Assembly (NCBI RefSeq): GCF_001942335.1
Contig: NZ_MKKH01000021.1
Location: 1 to 50,124, forward strand
Reading direction: 5' to 3'
DNA from: Cellulosimicrobium sp. CUA-896
GTDB lineage: Bacteria > Actinomycetota > Actinomycetes > Actinomycetales > Cellulomonadaceae
Length of the DNA stretch: 50,124 nucleotides
A program made the translations under genes and the position numbers. Below the pieces are notes generated by a model, which saw nothing but the letters and a program-made list of their open reading frames with translations, was not told the DNA's origin and made no database searches. Below, in pieces: positions 25,023 through 34,465 of this stretch. Position 1 is the stretch's first letter; every line of letters begins with the position of its first letter.

Positions 25023-26318
25023 ATGACGAGGAACAGGCGTGCGGCCTCCGTGCTGGCGCTCGGTGCGACCGTGGCCCTGCTGGCCGGGGCGTGCGGCAGC
25101 GGTTCCGGAGGCGACGAGGCGCAGGGCGACGGCGACGTCACCCTCACCTGGTGGCACAACTCCAACAACGAGCCCGGGCGCGGGTTCTACGAGCAGGTGG
25201 CCGCGGACTTCGAGGCCGCCAACCCGGGCGTCACGATCGACGTCCAGGCCATGCAGCACGAGGACATGCTCACGAAGCTCGACGCGGCGTTCCAGACCGG
25301 CGACACCCCCGACGTCTACATGGAGCGCGGCGGGGGCGAGCTGGCCTCCCACGTCGAGGCCGGCCTGACCATGGACCTCTCCGACGAGGCCGCGGACACC
25401 ATCGAGAAGCTGGGTGGCTCGGTGGCCGGCTGGCAGGTCGAGGACAAGACGTACGCGCTGCCGTTCAGCGTCGGGGTCGTCGGCTTCTGGTACAACACGG
25501 CGCTGTTCGAGCAGGCCGGGATCACCGAGGTGCCGACGACGCAGGCGGAGCTCGACGACGCCGTCCAGGCGCTGAAGGACGCGGGCATCGAGCCGATCTC
25601 CGTCGGCGCCGGCGACAAGTGGCCCGCCGCGCACTACTGGTACTACTACGGCCTGCGCGAGTGCTCGCAGGACGTCCTGACCGACGCGGTCACCTCGCTC
25701 GACTTCTCGGACGAGTGCTTCCTGCGTGCCGGCGAGGACCTCGAGTCGTTCATCGCGACCGAGCCCTTCAACGCGGGCTTCCTCGCCACGCCGGCGCAGT
25801 CGGGCCCCACGAGCGCCTCCGGGCTCCTCGCGACCGGCCAGGTCGCCATGGAGCTGGCCGGCCACTGGGAGCCGGGCGTCATGCAGGGGCTCACCGAGGA
25901 CGGCGAGGGGCTGGGGGAGAACACCGGCTGGTTCGCGTTCCCCACGGTGGAGACCGGCGACGGCGACCCCGCCGCGGCGCTGGGCGGCGGCGACGCGTGG
26001 GCGTGCGCGGCGGACGCCCCGCCGGAGTGCGTCGACTTCATCGAGTACCTGCTCTCCGACGAGGTCCAGACGGGCTTCGCCGAGAACTCGATGGGCCTGC
26101 CCACCAACCCCGCCGCGAGCGGCGCGGTGGCGGACCCCGCCCTCGCCGACCTGCTCACGGTCCGCGACGAGGCGCCGTACGTCCAGCTCTACTTCGACAC
26201 GGCGTTCGGCGAGAACGTCGGCGGCGCGATGAACGACGAGATCGCGCTCATGTTCGCCGGTGAGGCGTCGCCGCAGGACATCGTCGACGCGATCCAGTCC
26301 GCGGCCGGCACCGCGTGA
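25023..26318 (+). CDS. Extracellular sugar-binding lipoprotein (ABC transporter, family 1)
   Basis: A 431-residue solute-binding protein. The N-terminus is a lipoprotein signal peptide: basic MTRNRRAAS, a hydrophobic stretch, then a lipobox LLAGACGSG with Cys near residue 23. The mature part has the family-1 fold (TLTWWHNSNNEPGRGFYEQV, GDTPDVYMERGGGE, GVVGFWYNTALFEQAGI), and it is rich in Trp and Tyr (HYWYYYG), as expected for oligosaccharide binding. It resembles xylobiose-binding BxlE-type proteins, and the neighbouring GH3 and GH43 enzymes fit that substrate; this remains inference. It is the first gene of the operon and feeds the two permeases. No ATPase gene is in the cluster, so a shared MsiK-type ATPase elsewhere is probably used. 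Confidence 0.92.
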   Translation: MTRNRRAASVLALGATVALLAGACGSGSGGDEAQGDGDVTLTWWHNSNNEPGRGFYEQVAADFEAANPGVTIDVQAMQHEDMLTKLDAAFQTGDTPDVYMERGGGELASHVEAGLTMDLSDEAADTIEKLGGSVAGWQVEDKTYALPFSVGVVGFWYNTALFEQAGITEVPTTQAELDDAVQALKDAGIEPISVGAGDKWPAAHYWYYYGLRECSQDVLTDAVTSLDFSDECFLRAGEDLESFIATEPFNAGFLATPAQSGPTSASGLLATGQVAMELAGHWEPGVMQGLTEDGEGLGENTGWFAFPTVETGDGDPAAALGGGDAWACAADAPPECVDFIEYLLSDEVQTGFAENSMGLPTNPAASGAVADPALADLLTVRDEAPYVQLYFDTAFGENVGGAMNDEIALMFAGEASPQDIVDAIQSAAGTA

Positions 26319-27343
26319 TGAGCGTGGCAGACGACGCGCGCGCCCTCCGGGACGCCGCCGCTGCTGCCACGCCCAGCACGGCCGTCCGTCCCGCCGCCGA
26401 CCGCGCGCCCGCGCGGCCGGCGGCGGGAGGGGCCCCGCGCGGGCGCCGCGGCGTGAGCCCGGCGTGGCGCAAGCGGCTCGAGATCCTGTTCTTCGTCTCC
26501 CCGGCGCTCGCGCTGTTCGCGGTCTTCGTCGTCGTGCCGGTCGTGCAGGCGGGGCGCTACTCGCTGTACGACTGGAACGGCCTCGGCCCGATGGACGACT
26601 TCGTCGGGTTCCAGAACTACGTGCGGGCGCTCGGCGACGACGTCTTCACGAGCGCGGTCCAGCACAACCTGACGATCGTCGTGCTGTCGATCCTCGTCCA
26701 GCTCCCCCTCGGGCTCGGCATCGCGCTGCTGCTCAACCGGGAGATGTGGGGGCGCACCTTCCTGCGCGTCGTGATCTTCGTGCCGTACGTGCTCGCGGAG
26801 GTCGTCGCGGGCGTGGTGTGGTTCATGCTCCTGCAGCCGCGCGGTCCGGTCGACGCGCTCCTCGAGGCGGTGGGACTGGGCAGCTTCACGCAGCTGTGGC
26901 TCGGCGACCCCGACGTCGCGCTGTACACCGTGCTCGTCGTCCTCACGTGGAAGTACCTCGGGCTCGCCGTGATCCTCTTCCTCGCCGGTCTCCAGGGCGT
27001 GCCCGAGGAGCTCTACGAGGCCGCGCAGCTCGACGGCGCGTCGTGGTGGCAGGTGCAGCGCAGGATCACGATCCCGCTGCTCGGCCCGACCATCCGCACG
27101 TGGGGCTTCCTGTCGATGATCGGCTCCCTGCAGCTCTTCGACATGGTCTGGATCCTCACCAAGGGCGGACCTGCGAACTCGACCGTCACGATGGCGACGT
27201 ACCTCATCAACCAGGGCACCGACCGCAGCCTCTACGGCTACGCGTCCGCCGTCGCGGTGCTGCTGTTCGCCATCTCGTTCGTCCTCGCCGCGCTCTACCA
27301 GGTCTTCGTCCTGCGCCGCGACAACAAGGAGGTCGCGTCATGA
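26318..27343 (+). CDS. Sugar ABC transporter permease (MalF-type)
   Basis: A protein of about 341 residues. A hydrophilic Ala/Pro-rich N-terminus of some 50 residues precedes six membrane segments. The cytoplasmic EAA loop is clear: EELYEAAQLDGASWWQVQRR followed by ITIPLLGP. It pairs with the next permease to form the membrane channel. The ATG at 26318 overlaps the previous stop (TGATG); a GTG three bases earlier (GTGA overlap) is equally possible. Its stop overlaps the next start (ATGA). The frame is intact. Confidence 0.92.
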   Translation: MSVADDARALRDAAAAATPSTAVRPAADRAPARPAAGGAPRGRRGVSPAWRKRLEILFFVSPALALFAVFVVVPVVQAGRYSLYDWNGLGPMDDFVGFQNYVRALGDDVFTSAVQHNLTIVVLSILVQLPLGLGIALLLNREMWGRTFLRVVIFVPYVLAEVVAGVVWFMLLQPRGPVDALLEAVGLGSFTQLWLGDPDVALYTVLVVLTWKYLGLAVILFLAGLQGVPEELYEAAQLDGASWWQVQRRITIPLLGPTIRTWGFLSMIGSLQLFDMVWILTKGGPANSTVTMATYLINQGTDRSLYGYASAVAVLLFAISFVLAALYQVFVLRRDNKEVAS

Positions 27344-28239
27344 CCGCCCCCGTCCTCGCGCCCCCGGCGGGCGCACCGCACGCGTCCGGCGACGAGCCGG
27401 CGCGGCGCCCCCCGGCGCTCGAACGCGTTCGCAGGTGGCAGCCCCCTCGTCTACGCGATCGCGCTGCTCGTCGTCGCGGCGACGCTCGGCCCGGTGGTCT
27501 ACGCGGTCCTCGGCGGGTTCCGCACCAACGCGCAGCTCGCCTCCGAGCCCGTGAGCCTCCCGGACCCGTGGGTGCTGAGCAACTACACGAACGTGCTCAC
27601 GTCCGAGAGCTTCTGGCGGTACGCGCTGAACTCGACCGTCGTGGCGCTCGTGACGACGGTCGTCGTCTCGGTCCTCGGCGTCATGGCCGCGTACCCGCTG
27701 GCCCGCTACCGGTTCCGCGGGCGCGACGCGCTGTTCCTCGTGTTCACGCTGGGGCTGCTCTTCCCGCTCACGGTCGCGATCATCCCGCTGTTCCTCATGG
27801 TGCGGGACCTCCAGCTCAACAACACGTTCTGGGGCGTGGCGCTGCCGCAGGCGCTCGCTGCTGCCGATGACGATCGTCATCCTGCGGCCGTTCCTCATGG
27901 CGCTGCCCAAGGAGCTCGAGGAGGCGGCGCTGCTCGACGCACGTCGCGGATCGGCTTCTTCTGGCGGATCCTGCTGCCCCTGTCCGGGCCCGGCATGGTG
28001 ACCGTCGGCGTGCTCGCGTTCGTCGCGTCCTGGAACGCTACCTCCTGCCGCTGCTCATCCTCAACGACCCGTCCGCCAAGACGCTGCCGCTCGGCGTCGC
28101 CGACTTCTCGACCGAGCACGCCTCCGACACCGCGGGCGTCCTCGCGTTCACGTCGCTCGCGATGATCCCGGCGCTCGTGTTCTTCCTCGCGCTCGAGAAG
28201 CGCATCGTCAGCGGCCTGCAGGGCGCCGTGAAGGGCTGA
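27340..28239 (+). CDS. Sugar ABC transporter permease (MalG-type), frameshifted as sequenced
   Basis: The corrected product is about 300 residues. Pieces in different frames make a full MalG-type permease: NAFAGGSPLVYAIALLVV, VVYAVLGGFRTNAQL, YPLARYRFRGRDALFLVF, LLPMTIVILRPFLMALPKEL, the EAA loop LEEAALLDG-TSRIGFFWRI and the end LLILNDPSAKTLPLGVADF with EKRIVSGLQGAVKG. Four shifts are needed: an extra C in the C6 run near 27409, a +1 or -2 change near 27857, and single losses near 27940 and 28038. This is the most damaged gene in the window, yet every conserved motif is present, which points to sequence error. It starts at ATG 27340 overlapping the partner permease. Confidence 0.8.
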
Positions 28240-28275
28240 CGCAGCTCACCGCACCACCGAAGGAGAACCGGTCCC

Positions 28276-30772
28276 GTGACCGACGTCGTACCCGCCGCCA
28301 CGGCGGCACCCGCACCCCCCGAGGCCACCCCGGCTCCCGCCGCGCCGGCCGCGCACGCCCCCGCCGTCTCCGAGCGCGTGCGCGCGCTGCACGCACGCAT
28401 GACGCTCGAGGAGAAGCTCGCCCAGCTCGTGGGCTACTGGATCGACCAGAACGGCACGGTCGCGCCGATGCAGTCGGAGATGACCGCGGGCCAGCAGGAC
28501 CCGGGACGACTGCCCGAGATCACCCGGCACGGCATCGGCCACTACACGCGCGTGTACGGCACGCGCCCCGTCGACCCGGTCGAGCGCGCCGCGTGGCTGT
28601 GGGCCGAGCAGCGGCGCCTCGTCCACGAGACGCGTCTCGGCATCCCGGCGATCGTGCACGAGGAGTCGCTCACTGGCCTGGCGGCCTGGCAGGCCGCCAC
28701 CTACCCGACCCCGCTCGCCTGGGGCGCGTCGTTCGACCCGGCGCTCGTCGAGGAGATGGCAGCCCAGGTCGGTGCGTCGATGCGCGCGCTCGGCGTGCAC
28801 CAGGCCCTCGCGCCCGTGCTCGACGTCGTGCGCGACCCGCGCTGGGGCCGGGTCGACGAGTGCGTGGGCGAGGACCCGTACCTCGTCGGCACGGTCGGCA
28901 CCGCGTACGTCCGCGGCCTCCAGGGCGCGGGCGTGCACGCGACGCTCAAGCACTTCGTCGGCTACTCCGCCTCGCGGGCCGGGCGCAACCACGCCCCGGT
29001 GAGCGCCGGGCCGCGCGAGATCGCCGACGTGTTCCTCCCGCCGTTCGAGATGGCCGTGCGCGACGGCGGCGCGCGCTCGGTCATGAACTCCTACGCCGAG
29101 ATCGACGGCGTCCCGGTGGCTCGAGCCGCGAGCTGCTCACCGACCTGCTGCGCGGGCGGTGGGGGTTCGACGGCGTCGTGGTCGCCGACTACTTCGCCGT
29201 CGCGTTCCTCGAGGTCATGCACCGCGTCGCGGCGGACCGCGGGGAGGCGGCGGCGCTCGCGCTCGAGGCGGGCATCGACGTCGAGCTGCCGACGGGGGAC
29301 GCCTACCTCGAGCCGCTCGCGGAGCGGGTGCGCGCGGGACGGCTGGACGAGGCCGTCGTCGACACCGCCGTGCTGCGCGTGCTCGCGCAGAAGGAGGAGC
29401 TCGGGCTCCTCGACCCGGACGCGTTCGCCGGCGAGGCGCCGTCGCACGTCGACCTCGACCCGCCCGACCACCGCGCGACCGCGCGCCGCCTCGCGCAGGA
29501 GTCGCTCGTGCTCCTCGCGAACGACGGCGTGCTGCCGCTCGGCGCGGGCGCCGCGGCGCCCTCGCGTGTCGCGGTCGTCGGGCCCAACGCCGACCGCGCC
29601 GAGGCCCTGCTCGGCTGCTACTCGTTCGTCAACCACGTGCTGGCCCACCACCCGGGCACGCCGACCGGCATCGCGCTGCCGACGGTCGTCGAGGCCGTGC
29701 GCGCGGCGCTCCCGGGCACCGAGGTCGTCCACGCGCCGGGCTGCACCGTCGACGGGGACGACACGGTGGGCTTCGCCGCGGCGGCCGAGGTCGTCCGGGG
29801 CGCGGACGTCGCGATCGTGTGCGTCGGTGACGACGCCGGGCTGTTCGGCCGCGGGACCGTGGGCGAGGGCAACGACGTCGAGTCGCTCGAGCTCCCCGGC
29901 GTGCAGCGCGCGCTCGTGGAGCAGCTCGTCGCCACGGGCACGCCCGTCGTGCTCGTGCTCCTCACCGGTCGCCCGTACGCGATCGGCTGGGCGCTCGACG
30001 GCGACCGCGCGGACGGCGCCCGGCCGGCGGCGGTCCTCCAGGCCTTCTTCCCGGGCGAGGAGGGCGCGGGAGCGGTCGCCGACGTCCTCACCGGCGCGGC
30101 GACGCCGTCCGGGCGGTTGCCGGTCTCGCTGCCGCGCGCGGCCGGGGCGCAGCCGTACACGTACCTGCACCCGGTCCTCGGCGGGCCGTCGGACGTCACG
30201 TCGACCGACCCGACGCCCGTGCGACCCTTCGGGTTCGGCCTGTCGTACACGACGTTCGCCTACGCCGACCTCGACGTCGACGCGTCCGCACCGACCGACG
30301 GGTCCTTCGCCGCGGCCGTGACGGTCACCAACACGGGCGACGTCGCGGGCACCGAGGTGGTCCAGCTCTACGGGCGCGACCTCCTCGGGTCGGTCCCGCG
30401 CCCGGTCGTCCAGCTCCTCGGGTACGCGCGGGTCGAGCTCGCGCCCGGCGAGTCCCGGCGCGTGCGGTTCCGCGTCCCGACGACGCGGCTCGCGTTCAGC
30501 GACCGGCGTCTCGTGCGCGTCGTGGAGCCGGGCGACGTCGAGGTGTGGGTCGCCGCGCACGCGGGCGTGAGCGCCGCGGCGCCGATCGACGATCTCACCG
30601 GGGGAGCGATCGTCGCGCAGGCGCGGGCGCCCGCCGCGAGGTCCCGGGGGCCACGACGCGCCGCGCCGTCGTCGCGCTGACCGGAGGCGTGCACGAGGTG
30701 CGGGCCGAGGACGCGCGCCTCGTCGAGGTCGCCGTCGAGCCGGCCGCGCCGCGACCGGGGGGCGCCGCGTGA
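28276..30772 (+). CDS. Glycoside hydrolase family 3 (beta-xylosidase/beta-glucosidase), frameshifted as sequenced
   Basis: The corrected product is about 832 residues. It has the GH3 N-terminal barrel ([51 protein letters not shown]), with the nucleophile Asp in [11 protein letters not shown] near residue 304. The C-terminal GH3 domain ([13 protein letters not shown], where the acid/base Glu is expected) and an Fn3-like end ([29 protein letters not shown]) follow. No signal peptide is seen, so it acts in the cytosol on imported oligosaccharides. Losses near 29118 and 30640 shift the frame; correcting the second places the stop at 30770-30772, overlapping the GTG of the GH43 gene, which supports the correction. 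The sequence style is closest to beta-xylosidases. Confidence 0.85.
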
Positions 30773-32361
30773 CCGCTGCGCACAACCCGGTCCTGCCGGG
30801 CTGCTACCCGGACCCCAGCATCTGCCGGGTCGGCGACGACTTCTACCTCGTGACGTCGACGTTCGAGTACCTCCCGGGCCTGCCGGTCTTCCGCAGCCGC
30901 GACCTCGTCCGGTGGGAGCAGGTCGGGCACGTCGTGGACCGGCCCGGGCAGCTCGACTACGAGGGCGTCCGGTCGTCGGGCGGCCTCTACGCGCCGACGC
31001 TGCGCCACCACGACGGCGTCTTCTGGCTCGTGTGCACGCTCGTCGGGCAGCGCGAGGGCGCGCCGGGCGGCGACTTCGTCATGACGGCGACGGACCCCGC
31101 CGGGCCGTGGTCCGACCCGGTGTGGCTCGACACGCGGGGCCCGGACGGGGCGGCCGGCATCGACCCGTCGCTGTTCTTCGACACGGACGGGCGTGCCTGG
31201 ATCCACGGGACGCGCCTGCGGAGCGACCCCGAGTGGTACCACCAGACCGAGGTCTGGGTGCGCGAGCTCGACCTCGCGACGACGGAGCTCGTCGGGCCGG
31301 AGCACGTCCTGTGGACGGGAGCGGTGCGCGGCGCGGTCTGGGCCGAGGGCCCGCACCTGTACCGCGTCGGCGACACCTACCTGCTGCTCGCCGCCGAGGG
31401 CGGGACGGAGATCCACCACGCGGTGTCGGTCGCCCGGGCGTCGTCCGTGACGGGCCCGTACGAGGGGTCGAAGGGCAACCCGGTCCTCACGCACCGGCAC
31501 CTCGGGCGGGGCGCGGACGTCGTCGGCGTGGGCCACGCGGACCTCGTCGAGGCGCCCGACGGCTCGTGGTGGGCCGTGCTGCTCGGCATGCGGCCCTACG
31601 GCGGCTACCACTACCCGCTCGGGCGCGAGACGTTCCTCGTGCCGGTCGCTCGGGAGGACGGGTGGCCGGTGTTCGCGCCCGGGGTCGGCCGGGTCCCGTC
31701 GGAGGTGGACGTGCCGTTCGCGGCCGACGACGCGGGCCCCGGCCCCGCGCAGGGCGTCGCGTCCGGCGTCGTGCTCCCGGACGACCCGCGGTGGACGTCG
31801 GTGCGGGCGCTGCCGTCCGAGGTGGCGGCGGCGCGCGGCGAGGGCTGGGACCTGCCGGTGCGGCCGGCGACCCTTGCGGAGCCCACGACGACGGCGTTCC
31901 TCGGGATCCGGCTCCAGCACCGGGACGCCGACGTGCGCGCCGACGTGCGCGCCGACCTGCCCGACGGCGAGGGCGTCGGTCTCGTGGTGCGCCAGTCCGA
32001 GGACGACCACGTGCGCCTGGACCTCACCGGCGGCGACGCGCCGCGCGTCGTGGCGGTCCACCGCCGCGGCGGCGAGGAGACCACGCTCGGCACCGCCGAC
32101 CTGGCCGGGGCGCGCGGCGCCGTCGTGACGCTCGGCCTCCGGGCGCGCGGGGCGGACCTCGAGCTGACCGCCGCGGTCGGCGAGGGGGAGCCCCGGCCGG
32201 TGGCGGTCGCCGACGCCCGCACCCTCGACAGCGTGGCGACGGGCGGGTTCCTCGGGCTGTGGGTCGGCGTGCACGCGACGAGCCACGGGCGCGCCACGTC
32301 GAGCGTCGCGCGCGTCGAGCGGTTCCGCTACGACCCGTGGGCGGGGCAGGCCGGCGACTGA
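30769..32361 (+). CDS. Glycoside hydrolase family 43 (beta-xylosidase/alpha-L-arabinofuranosidase)
   Basis: A 530-residue protein with the five-bladed propeller of GH43 (about 1-310) and a C-terminal beta-sandwich of the beta-xylosidase type (about 350-528). The catalytic trio is complete: base Asp15 in GCYPDPSI, pKa-modulating Asp near 130 in GIDPSLFFD, and acid Glu near 193 in WAEGPHLY. No signal peptide is present, matching intracellular cleavage of imported arabinoxylo- or xylo-oligosaccharides together with the GH3 enzyme. The GTG at 30769 overlaps the corrected GH3 stop (GTGA). The frame is intact. The linkage specificity cannot be read from sequence alone. Confidence 0.92.
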   Translation: MTAAHNPVLPGCYPDPSICRVGDDFYLVTSTFEYLPGLPVFRSRDLVRWEQVGHVVDRPGQLDYEGVRSSGGLYAPTLRHHDGVFWLVCTLVGQREGAPGGDFVMTATDPAGPWSDPVWLDTRGPDGAAGIDPSLFFDTDGRAWIHGTRLRSDPEWYHQTEVWVRELDLATTELVGPEHVLWTGAVRGAVWAEGPHLYRVGDTYLLLAAEGGTEIHHAVSVARASSVTGPYEGSKGNPVLTHRHLGRGADVVGVGHADLVEAPDGSWWAVLLGMRPYGGYHYPLGRETFLVPVAREDGWPVFAPGVGRVPSEVDVPFAADDAGPGPAQGVASGVVLPDDPRWTSVRALPSEVAAARGEGWDLPVRPATLAEPTTTAFLGIRLQHRDADVRADVRADLPDGEGVGLVVRQSEDDHVRLDLTGGDAPRVVAVHRRGGEETTLGTADLAGARGAVVTLGLRARGADLELTAAVGEGEPRPVAVADARTLDSVATGGFLGLWVGVHATSHGRATSSVARVERFRYDPWAGQAGD

Positions 32362-32390
32362 CCGGCGGGTGCGAGGCGTCGCCGTCGGAC

Positions 32391-32396
32391 TACCGT
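32391..32396 (+). promoter_or_regulatory. -10 box for a probably leaderless aspA mRNA
   Basis: TACCGT ends 6 bases before the ATG at 32403 and no ribosome binding site is present. A weak GTGCGA -35 lies 16 bases upstream. Confidence 0.45.
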
Positions 32397-32402
32397 TCGG
32401 GC

Positions 32403-33935
32403 ATGGAGACGCGGATCGAGGAGGACCTGCTCGGAGCCCGGGAGATCCCTGCGGGCGCCTACTACGGCATCCACACGGTCCGGGCGACGGAGAACTTCCG
32501 GATCTCGGGCACGACCATCAGCGACGTGCCCGAGATGATCCGCGGCATGGTCCTCGTGAAGAAGGCCGCCGCTCTCGCGAACAAGGAGCTGCGCGCGATC
32601 CCCGGGGACGTCGCCGACGCCATCGTCGCCGGGTGCGACGAGATCCTCGTGCGCGGCCGCTGCCTCGACCAGTTCCCCGTCGACGTGTTCCAGGGCGGGG
32701 CCGGCACGTCGGTGAACATGAACACCAACGAGGTCGTCGCGAACCTCGCGCTCGAGGCCGTCGGCCTGCCGAAGGGGCGCTACGACGTCGTCAACCCCAA
32801 CGACCACGTCAACAAGTCGCAGTCGACGAACGACGCCTACCCGACGGGGTTCCGGCTCGCCGTGCACGCGCTCGTCGGCACGCTCGTCGAGTCCGTCGCC
32901 CTGCTCGCGGTCGCGTTCGACGAGAAGGCGGCCGAGTTCGCCGACGTCCTGAAGATGGGCCGCACGCAGCTCCAGGACGCGGTACCGATGAGCCTGGGGC
33001 AGGAGTTCGCCGGGTTCTCGGTCAACGTGCACGAGGAGATCACGCGACTGACGGTCGCCGCGGAGCTCCTGCTCGAGGTGAACCTCGGGGCGACGGCCAT
33101 CGGCACCGGGCTCAACACGCCGCCCGGCTATCCCGAGGCCGCGACCCGCCGGCTCGCCGAGGTGAGCGGCCTCGCGACCGTGCCCGCGGCGAACCTCGTC
33201 GAGGCGACCTACGACAACGGCGCGTACCTGGCGGTGCACTCGGCGGTGAAGCGCCTCGCCGCGAAGCTGTCGAAGATCTGCAACGACCTGCGGCTGCTGT
33301 CGTCCGGGCCGCGCGCCGGGCTCGGGGAGATCAACCTGCCGCAGCTGCAGGCCGGGTCGTCGATCATGCCGGCGAAGGTCAACCCGGTGATTCCCGAGGT
33401 CGTCAACCAGGTGTGCTTCAAGGTCATGGGCAACGACGTGACGATCACGCACGCCGCCGAGGCGGGCCAGCTCCAGCTCAACGTCATGGAGCCCGTGCTG
33501 GCCCAGTCGATGTTCGAGTCCCTGCGGCTCATGACGAACGCGTGCGAGACGCTGCGCACGCGGTGCGTCACGGGGATCACCGCCAACGTCGAGGTGTGCC
33601 GGCGCCACGTGCTCGACTCCATCGGCATCGTCACCTACCTCAACGAGATCATCGGGCACCGCAACGGCGACCTCGTCGGCGCGGAGGCGGCGCGCACGGG
33701 CGCGTCGGTGCGCGACGTCGTCGTGGCGCGCGGGCTGCTCACCGCGGAGCAGGTCGACGCCGTGCTGACGACCGAGAACTTCCTGCGCCCCCGGTACACC
33801 GGGCGGTACTACGAGCCGCACGAGCGCGGCATCCCGGTGGCGGGGGAGGAGGGCGCGTCGTCGCGCGTCGTGGAGTCCGACGACGCCGCCGGCGCCCCGA
33901 GCGAGCCGGACGCCGAGGGAGCGCCTCACGGGTGA
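32403..33935 (+). CDS. aspA: Aspartate ammonia-lyase
   Basis: A 510-residue member of the fumarase/aspartase superfamily; it interconverts L-aspartate with fumarate and ammonia in the cytosol. Diagnostic segments are [20 protein letters not shown] ([13 protein letters not shown] start), [46 protein letters not shown] and the signature loop [15 protein letters not shown] with the catalytic Ser. Aspartase rather than fumarase is preferred from the start and the [10 protein letters not shown] region. An acidic tail of about 35 residues ([17 protein letters not shown]) extends beyond the usual C-terminus. It is separate from the GH operon, with its own promoter, and converges on the MerR gene. 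Confidence 0.93.
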   Translation: METRIEEDLLGAREIPAGAYYGIHTVRATENFRISGTTISDVPEMIRGMVLVKKAAALANKELRAIPGDVADAIVAGCDEILVRGRCLDQFPVDVFQGGAGTSVNMNTNEVVANLALEAVGLPKGRYDVVNPNDHVNKSQSTNDAYPTGFRLAVHALVGTLVESVALLAVAFDEKAAEFADVLKMGRTQLQDAVPMSLGQEFAGFSVNVHEEITRLTVAAELLLEVNLGATAIGTGLNTPPGYPEAATRRLAEVSGLATVPAANLVEATYDNGAYLAVHSAVKRLAAKLSKICNDLRLLSSGPRAGLGEINLPQLQAGSSIMPAKVNPVIPEVVNQVCFKVMGNDVTITHAAEAGQLQLNVMEPVLAQSMFESLRLMTNACETLRTRCVTGITANVEVCRRHVLDSIGIVTYLNEIIGHRNGDLVGAEAARTGASVRDVVVARGLLTAEQVDAVLTTENFLRPRYTGRYYEPHERGIPVAGEEGASSRVVESDDAAGAPSEPDAEGAPHG

Positions 33936-33963
33936 CCGGTGGTCCGTGCCCGGCCCGGCCGCG

Positions 33964-34401
33964 TCAGCGCGAGCGCAGCAGCTCGATGAGCTCGTCGGCC
34001 CACGCGAGCTTGCGCGCGAGCTCCTCGCGCCGCTCCTCGGCAGCCTGCACGTAGGCCGCGAGCCGCGCGCGCAGGTCGGCGGTCGCCGGCTCCCCGGGAG
34101 CGGTCGGCTCCGCGGGGGCGCTCGGCGGCGTGTCCGCGCGGGCCGCGAGACGGTCGGCGACGTCGAGCAGGTCCGTCATCTCCTCGAGCGCGAAACCGAG
34201 CGGCTTCATGCGGCGGACGAGCAGCAGGCGCTCGACGTCGTCGTCCGTGTAGAGGCGGAAGCCGCCGTCCGAGCGCCCCGACGGACGGACGAGGCCGACC
34301 TCGTCGTAGTGGCGCAGCGTGCGCAACGACAGGCCGGTGCGCTCCGCGACGGCGCCGATGTGCATGGTGGGCTGCGGGTCGGCGGCTCGCTGGTCGGTCA
34401 T
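33964..34401 (-). CDS. MerR-family transcriptional regulator
   Basis: A 145-residue regulator. The MerR helix-turn-helix and wing are complete: [20 protein letters not shown], then [20 protein letters not shown] (residues about 13-52). A coiled-coil dimerisation helix and a C-terminal part of about 50 residues follow. There are no cysteines for metal sensing, so it is not a CueR/MerR metal sensor. It is divergent from the SulP transporter, whose promoter holds a perfect 7-base inverted repeat in its spacer, the usual MerR site. Control of the SulP gene is therefore likely; the inducer is unknown. RBS GGGAG precedes the ATG. Confidence 0.9.
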   Translation of the reverse strand: MTDQRAADPQPTMHIGAVAERTGLSLRTLRHYDEVGLVRPSGRSDGGFRLYTDDDVERLLLVRRMKPLGFALEEMTDLLDVADRLAARADTPPSAPAEPTAPGEPATADLRARLAAYVQAAEERREELARKLAWADELIELLRSR

Positions 34402-34427
34402 GAGGACAGTCTCCCGGATCGAGGCGG

Positions 34428-34457
34428 TCGAACCCTACCCTCACGTCAGGGTAGAGT
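34428..34457 (+). promoter_or_regulatory. SulP promoter with MerR-type operator in the spacer
   Basis: CTACCCT-N6-AGGGTAG (34435-34454) lies between TCGAAC (34428-34433) and TAGAGT (34452-34457), an 18-base spacer. A palindrome between long-spaced -35 and -10 boxes is the classic MerR arrangement. The -10 box ends 8 bases before the GTG start at 34466, so the message is probably leaderless. Confidence 0.7.
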
Positions 34458-34465
34458 TTCCCCTC

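Noticed and set aside
27340..28239. Programmed frameshifting or true pseudogene in the second permease gene
   Set aside because: Four shifts in 900 bases without slippery sites, with all motifs kept and similar breaks in many other genes, fit sequence error better.
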